A stretch of 13,117 bases of DNA from NCBI GenBank assembly GCA_900550185.1, contig URRN01000039.1:1-13117 (forward strand), read 5' to 3'. Of the stretch, positions 1 through 5,805 are shown piece by piece. Origin of the DNA: an uncultured Collinsella sp. (GTDB taxonomy: Bacteria; Actinomycetota; Coriobacteriia; Coriobacteriales; Coriobacteriaceae). The notes below the pieces were generated by a model, which saw only the letters and a program-made list of their open reading frames with translations, was not told the DNA's origin and searched no databases. The position numbers and the translations under genes are program-made. Each line of letters starts with the position of its first letter. Within the stretch, counting starts at the first letter, position 1.

Positions 1-272
1 CCAGCCATGGGGTTGAACTTGTTCTCGCTGTAGAACTTCTGCATTTCCTCGGCCTGACGCTGGGGATCGTCGGCATAGCGCTCCTGGATCTCGAGCATCT
101 TGGGCTGCAGCACCTGCATGCGAGCCGTCGACTTGGTCGACTTGAGCATGAGCGGCGTCAGCAGCAGACGGATGATGACCACCAGGATGATGATGGACAG
201 GCCCCAGTCGACCGCAAAGGTCTGGATGAGCTTGAGCAGCTCGAAAAGGATGTTAACGATCCAATCCCACAT
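1..272 (-). CDS. yidC: Membrane protein insertase YidC/Oxa1 family, N-terminal part (3' end beyond window)
   Basis: This gene encodes the insertase that places proteins in the cytoplasmic membrane, alone or with SecYEG. About 90 codons are visible, reading off the left edge. The start MWDWIVNILFELLKLI leads into a hydrophobic segment (about residues 24-38) that carries a single arginine, R35. An arginine at this place in the first conserved transmembrane helix is typical of the hydrophilic groove in YidC/SpoIIIJ proteins. The family-typical LTPLMLKSTKSTARMQ and the ENKFNPMAG stretch follow. There is no large periplasmic domain before this helix, so it is the short Gram-positive type. I see no clear lipobox. 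The ATG at 272 has a good ribosome binding site, GGAGGAAAA, on the minus strand (about 277-285). The gene lies 29 bp downstream of yidD and is probably the fourth gene of the rpmH operon. Confidence 0.93.
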   Translation of the reverse strand, partial: MWDWIVNILFELLKLIQTFAVDWGLSIIILVVIIRLLLTPLMLKSTKSTARMQVLQPKMLEIQERYADDPQRQAEEMQKFYSENKFNPMA

Positions 273-301
273 GTAAGTTTTCCTCCGATAGCGAGTGCCC
301 G

Positions 302-526
302 CTAGGGCACAGGGTCATAACCGCCGACGTGCAGGGGATTGCAGCGAGCGATGCGCCTCACGGCAAGCCAGCAGCCTCTCAAAACACCGTACTTCTCAAT
401 CGCCTGGATGGCGTATTGCGAGCACGTTGGGTAATAAATGCAGGCGTCAGGCAATAAGGGCGAAATAACCTGTTGATATATGCGAATAGGAGCGATGGCA
501 ACACGTCGCAAAACGTGATTGCTCAT
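302..526 (-). CDS. yidD: Membrane protein insertion efficiency factor YidD
   Basis: YidD is a small membrane-associated protein that helps YidC-dependent insertion; its exact mechanism is not settled. The 74 residues contain the family core: an amphipathic N-terminal helix (about 5-25), then the YYPTCSQYA motif (31-39), a second helix, and the ending HVGGYDPVP, which is characteristic of the family. Cys29 and Cys35 are present. At 74 residues it is near the short end for the family. The start ATG overlaps the rnpA stop codon in an ATGA arrangement, so translation of the two is probably coupled. It lies between rnpA and yidC, its standard position. Confidence 0.95.
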   Translation of the reverse strand: MSNHVLRRVAIAPIRIYQQVISPLLPDACIYYPTCSQYAIQAIEKYGVLRGCWLAVRRIARCNPLHVGGYDPVP

Positions 527-861
527 CGCTCCTCCCCGGCAACGCCGGCGCGCTTCATAAGCGAACGCAACGCCTTGTCCATCTCCTGCGGCGAGGAAAC
601 CCTCGTCTTGGGAGTTGCAAACAAGATGATGTCATAACCCGCAACGGGAAATCCACAGCTGCGGGCGGCCTCGCGCATCACACGCTTAGAACGGTTGCGC
701 ACGACAGCACAACCGAGCCGTTTAGCACCAACGAAGGCGACCCTTCCGGAGTCGCCTTCGCCAACCGATTCACATATGGTCATTCGAATCAGAGGGTGAT
801 TGAAACGACGCCCCTGACTGAACACATGCTCGAAATCTTGCCGAGACTTAATAGTCTTCAT
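523..861 (-). CDS. rnpA: Ribonuclease P protein component
   Basis: RnpA is the protein subunit of RNase P. It binds the 5' leader of precursor tRNAs and helps the catalytic RNA cut it off. The 112-residue protein has the expected length and begins MKTIKSRQDFEHVFSQGRRF, with the usual substrate-facing F and R residues. It contains the signature RNR motif as VVRNRSKRVMREAAR (about residues 53-67) after the conserved FVGAKRLG. The C-terminal tail (MKRAGVAGEER) is unremarkable. The gene begins 20 bp after the rpmH stop and overlaps yidD by 4 bp, so it is expressed from the rpmH promoter. Pairing of rnpA with rpmH is nearly universal in bacteria. Confidence 0.96.
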   Translation of the reverse strand: MKTIKSRQDFEHVFSQGRRFNHPLIRMTICESVGEGDSGRVAFVGAKRLGCAVVRNRSKRVMREAARSCGFPVAGYDIILFATPKTRVSSPQEMDKALRSLMKRAGVAGEER

Positions 862-881
862 GCGAGATGTGTGTATCGCTG

Positions 882-1016
882 CTAGACAGTGAGACGCTTG
901 CGGCCCTTGGCGCGACGACGGGCGAGCACGGCACGACCACCCTTAGTGGCCATACGGGCACGGAAGCCATGGGTCTTGGCACGCTTACGCTTATTAGGCT
1001 GATACGTACGCTTCAT
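882..1016 (-). CDS. rpmH: 50S ribosomal protein L34
   Basis: L34 is a very basic 44-residue protein of the large ribosomal subunit that binds 23S rRNA. The sequence MKRTYQPNKRKRAKTHGFRA, continuing with ARMATKGGRAVLARRRAKGR and ending KRLTV, is a textbook L34. The frame stays open for 20 more codons upstream. I chose the inner ATG at 1016 because the protein then starts exactly where the family does and because AGGAGGA (1024-1030, minus strand) sits at the right distance. The upstream extension would fall in the leader hairpin. It is the first gene of the minus-strand operon and reads away from the origin. Confidence 0.97.
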   Translation of the reverse strand: MKRTYQPNKRKRAKTHGFRARMATKGGRAVLARRRAKGRKRLTV

Positions 1017-1042
1017 CTTAAGTTCCTCCTGCTGCATTTCGA

Positions 1043-1064
1043 GTGTCCGCGGGGGCGCGGACGC
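1043..1064 (-). promoter_or_regulatory. GC-rich hairpin in the rpmH leader
   Basis: The leader between the predicted transcription start (about 1082) and the rpmH start folds into a hairpin with perfect 7-bp arms (1045-1051 and 1056-1062) and a 4-base loop. A G·U pair and a G-C pair extend it to about 9 bp. It ends about 12 bases before the Shine-Dalgarno sequence and is not followed by a T-run, so it is not a terminator. It might stabilise the mRNA or tune L34 translation; that role is inference. Confidence 0.55.
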
Positions 1065-1088
1065 AGATATAGACACGTGAGCTTGAAG

Positions 1089-1118
1089 ATTGTAGGGAAA
1101 TCAATGTTCAAATGTCAA
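1089..1118 (-). promoter_or_regulatory. Promoter of the rpmH-rnpA-yidD-yidC operon
   Basis: On the minus strand a perfect -35 box TTGACA (1113-1118) and a near-perfect -10 box TACAAT (1089-1094) are separated by 18 bp. Transcription would start near 1082, giving a leader of about 65 nt. This is the strongest housekeeping-type promoter in the window, as expected for a ribosomal protein operon. Confidence 0.85.
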
Positions 1119-1189
1119 GAAATCAAAGGTAAAAGGTTGCGCAGTTCACACGGTTCCCCCATAAGCCGAGCTCGATTTAGCGGTGCATG

Positions 1190-1300
1190 GCAACTTTTCA
1201 CGATATTTCATCGAGTTTTCAACAGGTCATGTTGGCAATGTTGAGAACTTTTCGTCCGTTTTCCAAAGTTTTCAACAGGTTTTGGAAAGTTGTCGAAAGA
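1190..1300. other. Candidate oriC left part: cluster of non-canonical DnaA boxes
   Basis: The 345-bp spacer between rpmH and the ATP-binding gene holds repeated sites. GTTTTCAACAGGT lies at 1215-1227 and again at 1268-1280 (plus strand). The variant GTTCTCAACA lies at 1239-1248 on the minus strand. TTTCGACAA, also related, lies at 1290-1298 on the minus strand. They alternate in orientation. The second 13-mer sits between perfect 8-bp arms TTTCCAAA (1260-1267) and TTTGGAAA (1281-1288). The core TTTTCAACA differs from the E. coli box TTATCCACA at two positions. Position next to dnaA, repetition and the same 13-mer after dnaA support an origin role. Between 1119 and 1190 I see nothing else definite. 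Confidence 0.72.
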
Positions 1301-1361
1301 TGAGAAACATTGCACGGTGAGCTACTATTTGTTCGAAACCTTTTGGAAGATTGCGAGTGGC

Positions 1362-2714
1362 ATGTCTGACGACTTTTACACCATGGTCGATTCCGGAGAC
1401 CCGGCACCCGACAACGAGCACATCACCGGCGTGCGCGAAGAGCGTGAGGAAGGCGAGCAGACGACCACGCAGGCGCCAAAAGCCATGTACGCCGCGCGCA
1501 TCGCCGTCTATGACGACATGCTGTCGACACCGCGTGTGATCGTCATTGAGCCGCAAGATGTCCGCACGTATTTGGAAGAGACGACCAACACCGTCTACCA
1601 GTGCATGAAAGAGCAAGGTGGCCACATCTCGCTCATGGTCATCCGCGAGATTGTCGAAAACTTTATCCACGCACACTTTGCCGAGCCCATCATCTCGATT
1701 CTGGACGGCGGAGACACCATCCGATTTGCCGATCAGGGGCCCGGCATCGACGACAAGGAGCGCGCTTTCGACTTTGGCGTTACCAGCGCAAACAGCAAGA
1801 TGAAGCGCTACATCCGTGGAACCGGAGCAGGGTTTCCCATGGTGCAGGAGTATTTGGAAAACGCCGGCGGTGCCGTTTCCATCGAGGACAACATGGGCAA
1901 CGGCACCGTGGTTACGGTAAGCCTGAACCCTAAACGCGTGCAGGAAATCGAACGCGCCGGCGGACGCGGTGCTGCCGTGCGGCCCGAGACGGAGCAGCCC
2001 ACATATCCCCTGCCGGGAGCTTTTGCGCAGCAGCCCATGGCAACGCAGCAGATGCAGCCCCGCATGGGACAGATGCAGCAGCCCGGAATGCTTCCTGTAC
2101 AAGAGCCCCAGGCGGCATCGATGTCGATGCCGCCAAACGTGCCAGAGGCCATGCCGCTGGCGGATCAGGATGCAGCAGCAATGCAGCAGGCGACGGGGGC
2201 ACCGGGCGGCCAGCAAATGGGCTATCAGCCGTACCAGCAGGGATATCCATATCAGCAGATGCCGCCACTGGGGAATGGCCAGCAGTTCCCGCAGCAGTAC
2301 CAGCAGGGATACCAGCAGCCGTACCAGCAGATGCCGCAGCAGCAGTACAACCCCTGGGCCCAGCAGATGCCTCCGCAGCCTTACCAACAGTGGCCTCAAA
2401 GTTTTCAACAGCAAATGCCGCCGATGCAGAGTTCTCAACAACCAGCAGCTCAAATGATGTATCCTAATGCAGCAAATCAGTATGCGCAGCCACAACCGGA
2501 CGTGTTCGTAAGCGATCGCGGCAACGCCGCGCTGGGCTATCTGGCGCAAAATCAAGCGTGCGGTGCTACCGATCTGGCGAGGGCGTTTGGAAACTCGGCC
2601 CCCACTTGGTCACGCACGCTCAATGACTTGGCGCAGGCCGGCTTGGTCATCAAGCATGGCCAGAAATACCATCTGACCGAACTCGGCGCCGCTCGCGTGC
2701 GAGCTCAGAGCTAA
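1362..2714 (+). CDS. ATP-binding protein of the GHKL superfamily with Gln/Pro-rich linker and C-terminal winged helix
   Basis: The function is unknown. In the 450-residue product, an N-box-like IREIVENFIHA (94-104), a G1-like ADQGPGI (123-129) and a G2/lid segment GTGAGFPMVQEYLENAGG (153-170) ending GNGTVVTV (179-186) mark a histidine-kinase/MutL-type ATP-binding fold. The glutamate of IREIVEN matches the catalytic glutamate of MutL and GyrB, so ATP hydrolysis is plausible. No histidine-phosphorylation domain or membrane segment is seen. Residues about 190-380 are low complexity, rich in Gln, Pro, Tyr and Met. Residues about 383-450 look like a MarR-type winged helix (TWSRTLNDLAQAGLVIKHGQ). 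I chose ATG 1362; a TTG at 1290 in frame lies inside a DnaA-box-like site. A weak -10-like TACTAT (1323-1328) would also fit the later start. It ends 15 bp before dnaA, so the two are probably co-transcribed. A nucleotide-switched DNA-binding regulator at the origin is inference. Confidence 0.88.
   Translation: MSDDFYTMVDSGDPAPDNEHITGVREEREEGEQTTTQAPKAMYAARIAVYDDMLSTPRVIVIEPQDVRTYLEETTNTVYQCMKEQGGHISLMVIREIVENFIHAHFAEPIISILDGGDTIRFADQGPGIDDKERAFDFGVTSANSKMKRYIRGTGAGFPMVQEYLENAGGAVSIEDNMGNGTVVTVSLNPKRVQEIERAGGRGAAVRPETEQPTYPLPGAFAQQPMATQQMQPRMGQMQQPGMLPVQEPQAASMSMPPNVPEAMPLADQDAAAMQQATGAPGGQQMGYQPYQQGYPYQQMPPLGNGQQFPQQYQQGYQQPYQQMPQQQYNPWAQQMPPQPYQQWPQSFQQQMPPMQSSQQPAAQMMYPNAANQYAQPQPDVFVSDRGNAALGYLAQNQACGATDLARAFGNSAPTWSRTLNDLAQAGLVIKHGQKYHLTELGAARVRAQS
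2221..2440 (+). repeat. Low-complexity Tyr-Gln-Gln / Met-Pro coding repeat
   Basis: This stretch of the ATP-binding gene repeats units such as TACCAGCAG and CAGATGCCG, translating as YQQ, GYQQ, PYQQMP and similar. Copies are degenerate rather than exact, so it looks like an old repeat expansion kept at the amino-acid level. It encodes the flexible linker between the ATPase fold and the winged helix and resembles prion-like or condensate-forming segments in composition only. Confidence 0.8.
2401..2440 (+). other. Intragenic DnaA-box-like pair
   Basis: GTTTTCAACA (2401-2410) and GTTCTCAACA (2431-2440) match exactly the two versions of the motif found in the origin spacer, with starts 30 bp apart and in the same orientation. 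They fall inside the Gln-rich coding repeat, where CAACAG and CAACAA codons make partial matches likely by chance. The preceding GTTTT and GTTCT are not forced by the repeat. Confidence 0.4.
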
Positions 2715-2729
2715 AGAACGGGAGAGATA

Positions 2730-4454
2730 GTGGACGAGGAAGCAAGCATCATCCTGGGGGATGCCATCGCCTTTTGCCAGCGCGACGGCCAAGATGCACG
2801 CCTCATCAACATGCTGGGACAATCGCGCGCCATAAGCCTGACCGAAGATACGCTCACGATCGAGGCCCCCTCGCGCTTTGCCATCGCGCAGCTCAAAAAG
2901 CATCAGCCGACCATTGAGGCCTATCTGGAAGAAATCGCCTTTGCACCGATCGCGCTCAACATCGTGGCACCGCAAGGCGCCGCGACGGAATCCGCTGCCG
3001 CGACGGCGCCCGCCACGGCTCCCGCTGCTTCCCCGGCGGTGGCGGCCTCCGCAGGCGACGTGCCGACAATCGAGCACCAGCACAGCGATGTTTCCCGTGA
3101 AACCATGGCACCGTTGCCGACCGCGGCGGCGACGTCAACGAACGCACCCGTCACGCACATGCCTATCGCTCACGACGCAGCGGCGGGCGCGGATTCGGGC
3201 ATTGCAATCAAGAACACGCTCTCGGCCGATGATTTTCGTCGCATGATGAACCAGATGAAGGGCGAAGCGCCGACTAAGTCCACGCAAGCTGCGACCCCCG
3301 CTTCACCCGAGCCAGCACCAACCGTACCGGCCGAGCAGAATACGGATGGAGCCCCACTCGCCGCGAACTCAAAATTTACCTTTGAGAACTTTGTCTACGG
3401 CCCCGAGAACAGCCATGCCTATCGCTCGGCACTCAAGTTTGCCGCCCTCGCGGACGAGCGCGGCACGTGCACATCACTGTTCATCTACGGCAAATCGGGC
3501 CTGGGCAAGACGCACCTGCTGCTTGCCATCAAAAACGAGCTCGCCGAGAAGTCGCCCGAGATCAAGGTCAAGTATGCCAACTCCCAGGCATATCTGGACG
3601 ACCTGATGACCGAGTTCGACCGCCAAAAGAAGAGCAACGCCCCCATCATGCAGGCATACCACGGCGTGGACGTGCTCATCATCGACGACATCCAAAACAT
3701 CATCGGCAAGCGCGCGAGCGTGGACTACTTTTTCCAGCTCATGGACGAGTTCATCCGCAACAACAAGAAGGTCGTCATCGCGGCAGACCGCGCCCCCAAG
3801 GACCTGAGCATGGACGAGCGTCTGACCAGCCGCTTCAACGCCGGCATGCTCTGCCTGGTCGCAGAGCCCAGCTACGAGATGAAATACAAGATCTTGCAGC
3901 GCTATTACGAGAACACCATCGTCGCCGCTCCCGAGGCAGGCGACGACTCGCTGCTGGCGGCCTATGGGGGCGACGGCGGACACCTGACCGACGAGCACTT
4001 TAAACACATGGCCGAGGTCTCGGGCACCAACATCCGCGAACTCGAGAGCTTTTGCGAGCGCTGCGCCGGCGAAGCGGGCGACCGCGAGCGCGAGGGCGGG
4101 GAGCTCACCTTTGACGATATCGACGCCATCGCCAGCCAGTACTTCGACACATCGGCCAAAAAGATCAACGTCCAGACGGTTCAGTCCGTCATCGAAGAGC
4201 AGTACGGCGTGACGCACGAGGAGCTCATCGGCCCGCGTCGCAACGCCAATATCGCCAAAGCACGCCATATTGCCATCTATCTGGCCATCGAGATGTGCGA
4301 AATGACGACCACGGCGGTGGGCGCCGAATTTGGCAACCGCAACCACTCGACCGTCAGCACGAGTTACAAAAAGGTCCAGAAGATGATCCAGGAAGACCGC
4401 ACCGTCACCGAAGACCTCAAGTCGCTGCGCGATAAAATTACACTGCGCTCGTAG
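2730..4454 (+). CDS. dnaA: Chromosomal replication initiator DnaA
   Basis: DnaA binds origin boxes, oligomerises with ATP and melts the duplex. The 574-residue protein is about 100 residues longer than E. coli DnaA. Domain I (about 1-85) is recognisable from LTEDTLTIEAPSRFAIAQLK but divergent, lacking the tryptophan normally found in its core. Domain II (about 86-205) is a long Ala/Pro/Thr-rich linker. The AAA+ domain has Walker A GKSGLGKT (254-261), Walker B VLIIDD (315-320), the sensor/Arg-finger region DERLTSRF and sensor II NIRELE. Domain IV ends with GNRNHSTV (535-542) where E. coli has GGRDHTTV. The start is GTG, preceded by GGGAGAG. Nearby sites like GTTTTCAACAGG suggest autoregulation by DnaA binding, which is inference. 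Confidence 0.97.
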   Translation: MDEEASIILGDAIAFCQRDGQDARLINMLGQSRAISLTEDTLTIEAPSRFAIAQLKKHQPTIEAYLEEIAFAPIALNIVAPQGAATESAAATAPATAPAASPAVAASAGDVPTIEHQHSDVSRETMAPLPTAAATSTNAPVTHMPIAHDAAAGADSGIAIKNTLSADDFRRMMNQMKGEAPTKSTQAATPASPEPAPTVPAEQNTDGAPLAANSKFTFENFVYGPENSHAYRSALKFAALADERGTCTSLFIYGKSGLGKTHLLLAIKNELAEKSPEIKVKYANSQAYLDDLMTEFDRQKKSNAPIMQAYHGVDVLIIDDIQNIIGKRASVDYFFQLMDEFIRNNKKVVIAADRAPKDLSMDERLTSRFNAGMLCLVAEPSYEMKYKILQRYYENTIVAAPEAGDDSLLAAYGGDGGHLTDEHFKHMAEVSGTNIRELESFCERCAGEAGDREREGGELTFDDIDAIASQYFDTSAKKINVQTVQSVIEEQYGVTHEELIGPRRNANIAKARHIAIYLAIEMCEMTTTAVGAEFGNRNHSTVSTSYKKVQKMIQEDRTVTEDLKSLRDKITLRS

Positions 4455-4462
4455 GGAAATAG

Positions 4463-4507
4463 AGACACCTGTTGAAAACTTGTCGAAACCACGGGCATAA
4501 GGTGTCT
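4463..4507. other. Candidate oriC right part: DnaA boxes inside an inverted repeat
   Basis: Just after the dnaA stop, ACCTGTTGAAAAC (4467-4479) is the exact reverse complement of the 13-mer seen twice upstream. TTGTCGAAA (4480-4488) repeats the sequence at 1290-1298. The pair is enclosed by perfect 8-bp arms AGACACCT (4463-4470) and AGGTGTCT (4500-4507). No T-run follows on either strand, so this is not a simple terminator. Degenerate relatives follow (GTTTTGCGCAGGT at 4533-4545, then GTTTTGAAC), along with small dyads GTGG-AAAA-CCAC (4553-4564) and CCTGT-5-ACAGG (4566-4580). Confidence 0.7.
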
Positions 4508-4624
4508 AAAACCCAACCCGCGGTGATGAAAAGTTTTGCGCAGGTTTTGAACGTGGAAAACCACCCCTGTTGCACACAGGTTGCTGTCGATTCTCTTTCT
4601 GGGTCTGACCTGCGTCTTTGGGAG

Positions 4625-4692
4625 TAATCAACAGTTTCGTCAGTGCTATTACTATTATTAAGATATTTATATCTATAGAAAGGTATTAAAAG
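4625..4692. other. Candidate DNA unwinding element with DnaA-trio-like triplets
   Basis: A box-like TAATCAACA (4625-4633) is followed after 12 bp by CTATTACTATTATTA (4646-4660). Its complement, read 3' to 5' away from the box, is GAT-AAT-GAT-AAT-AAT, five units fitting the DnaA-trio pattern described for the B. subtilis unwinding region. The next 32 bp up to the dnaN start contain only a few G or C, in sharp contrast to the GC-rich surroundings. The position between dnaA and dnaN also matches the B. subtilis layout. The tract also carries the weak dnaN ribosome binding site AAAGG (4679-4683). Confidence 0.7.
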
Positions 4693-5796
4693 ATGAAGTT
4701 CACCGTCAGCCAGAGCTCGCTTACACAAGCCATCGGCGTCGTTATGAAGGGTGTCGCTTCGGCATCCACCCTTCCCATCCTGTCGGGCGTGCTCGTTAAG
4801 GCCCAAGACGGCATCTTGGAATTCCAGACCTCTAACTACACCATCTCGATCCGTCATCGCATCGCGGCGCATGTCGAAGAAGAGGGCGAGATGGTTATCC
4901 CCTGTAAGATGCTCTCCAATATCACCAAGACCCTCCCCGATGCCCCGGTCACCTTTGAGCTGTCCGAGCGCCAGGTGCTGATTGGTTGCGAGAAGAGCTC
5001 TTTTAGGCTGAACACGCTCGATGCCAATGACTTCCCCGAGTTTCCGGCCTATGCCATCGAGAGCGCCGTGGAGCTGCCGACCGATATCTTGTCCGAAATG
5101 GTCGGCCGCGTGTGGCGCGTCACCTCGACCGACAAGGCTCGCCCCATCCTGGGCGGCGTGCACATGAAGGTCGAGAACAACACCGTACGCTTGGTGGCGA
5201 CCGATTCCTTCCGCTTGGCCGTGTGCGATACGCAGGTCGAGACCTCGACCCTCGAGGGCTCCTTTGAACTCAACGTTCCGGCTGACGCCTTTAACGACGC
5301 GCTGAACATCATGGCCAGCCAGGCGACCATCATGATCGGGGCTACCGACACCCAGGTCGTCTTCGAGGCCGGCAACACCACCTACGTGTCGCGTCGTATC
5401 GAGGGCGTGTACCCCAACTACAAGCAGCTCATCCCCGATTCGTGCGTGACGAGCGTCAAGATCGACGTCGCCGCCTTTAACGCCGCCCTCAAGCGCGTGG
5501 CCGTTATCGCGAGCGCCAACCCCGCCGTCAAGTTCGAGATCGATGTCGAGAACGGTCAGATGGGCCTGTCCTCCATTTCCAATGACCAGGACCTTGCGCA
5601 GGAGACGATCGATGTCGAGGCCGAGGGCGAGTCGGGCACCATCGCCTTCAACTACCACTACATCTTCGGCTGCCTCAATGCCCTGTCCAAGGAGAAGGAG
5701 ATCACGCTGGAGCTCAAGAGCTACTCGCAGGCGGGCATCTTTAAGTCCTACGACAGGATTAACTACCTGTACCTGGTCATGCCGGTCCGCATCTAG
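4693..5796 (+). CDS. dnaN: DNA polymerase III beta subunit (sliding clamp)
   Basis: DnaN forms a ring-shaped dimer that tethers the replicative polymerase and many repair proteins to DNA. The 367-residue length and the start MKFTVSQSSLTQAIGVVMKG are typical, and the ending YLYLVMPVRI is the conserved C-terminus that forms part of the partner-binding pocket. Three clamp-type domains of about 120 residues each fit the length, with interior landmarks TLPILSGV, RPILGGV and YVSRRIEGVYPNYKQLIP. The start ATG has only a weak Shine-Dalgarno sequence within the AT-rich unwinding tract. A 238-bp origin-containing gap separates it from dnaA, so it may have its own promoter there, but I cannot name one with confidence. 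recF follows after 9 bp. Confidence 0.97.
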   Translation: MKFTVSQSSLTQAIGVVMKGVASASTLPILSGVLVKAQDGILEFQTSNYTISIRHRIAAHVEEEGEMVIPCKMLSNITKTLPDAPVTFELSERQVLIGCEKSSFRLNTLDANDFPEFPAYAIESAVELPTDILSEMVGRVWRVTSTDKARPILGGVHMKVENNTVRLVATDSFRLAVCDTQVETSTLEGSFELNVPADAFNDALNIMASQATIMIGATDTQVVFEAGNTTYVSRRIEGVYPNYKQLIPDSCVTSVKIDVAAFNAALKRVAVIASANPAVKFEIDVENGQMGLSSISNDQDLAQETIDVEAEGESGTIAFNYHYIFGCLNALSKEKEITLELKSYSQAGIFKSYDRINYLYLVMPVRI

Positions 5797-5805
5797 CGCT
5801 GCGCC

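Noticed and set aside
1017..1076. Longer 64-residue form of L34
   Set aside because: L34 is 44 residues with this exact start, and a strong AGGAGGA precedes the inner ATG.
867..1244. Plus-strand open frame across rpmH and the origin spacer
   Set aside because: It runs antisense to rpmH and its promoter, and its sequence shows no family resemblance.
1290..1361. Upstream TTG start for the ATP-binding protein, adding 24 residues
   Set aside because: The TTG lies within a DnaA-box-like site, lacks a Shine-Dalgarno sequence, and the ATG at 1362 is the better start. Not fully excluded.
1663..1671. TTATCCACG, 8 of 9 matches to the E. coli DnaA box
   Set aside because: It encodes the conserved N-box residues of the ATPase, so the match may be coding chance; kept only as a side note to the intragenic boxes.
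1272..2555. Long open frame on the minus strand opposite the ATP-binding gene
   Set aside because: It is a composition shadow of the Gln/Pro-rich plus-strand gene, giving Leu/Arg/His-rich protein without recognisable domains, and it crosses the origin spacer.
4500..4620. Terminator between dnaA and dnaN
   Set aside because: Several dyads are present but none is followed by a T-run, so termination there is not supported.
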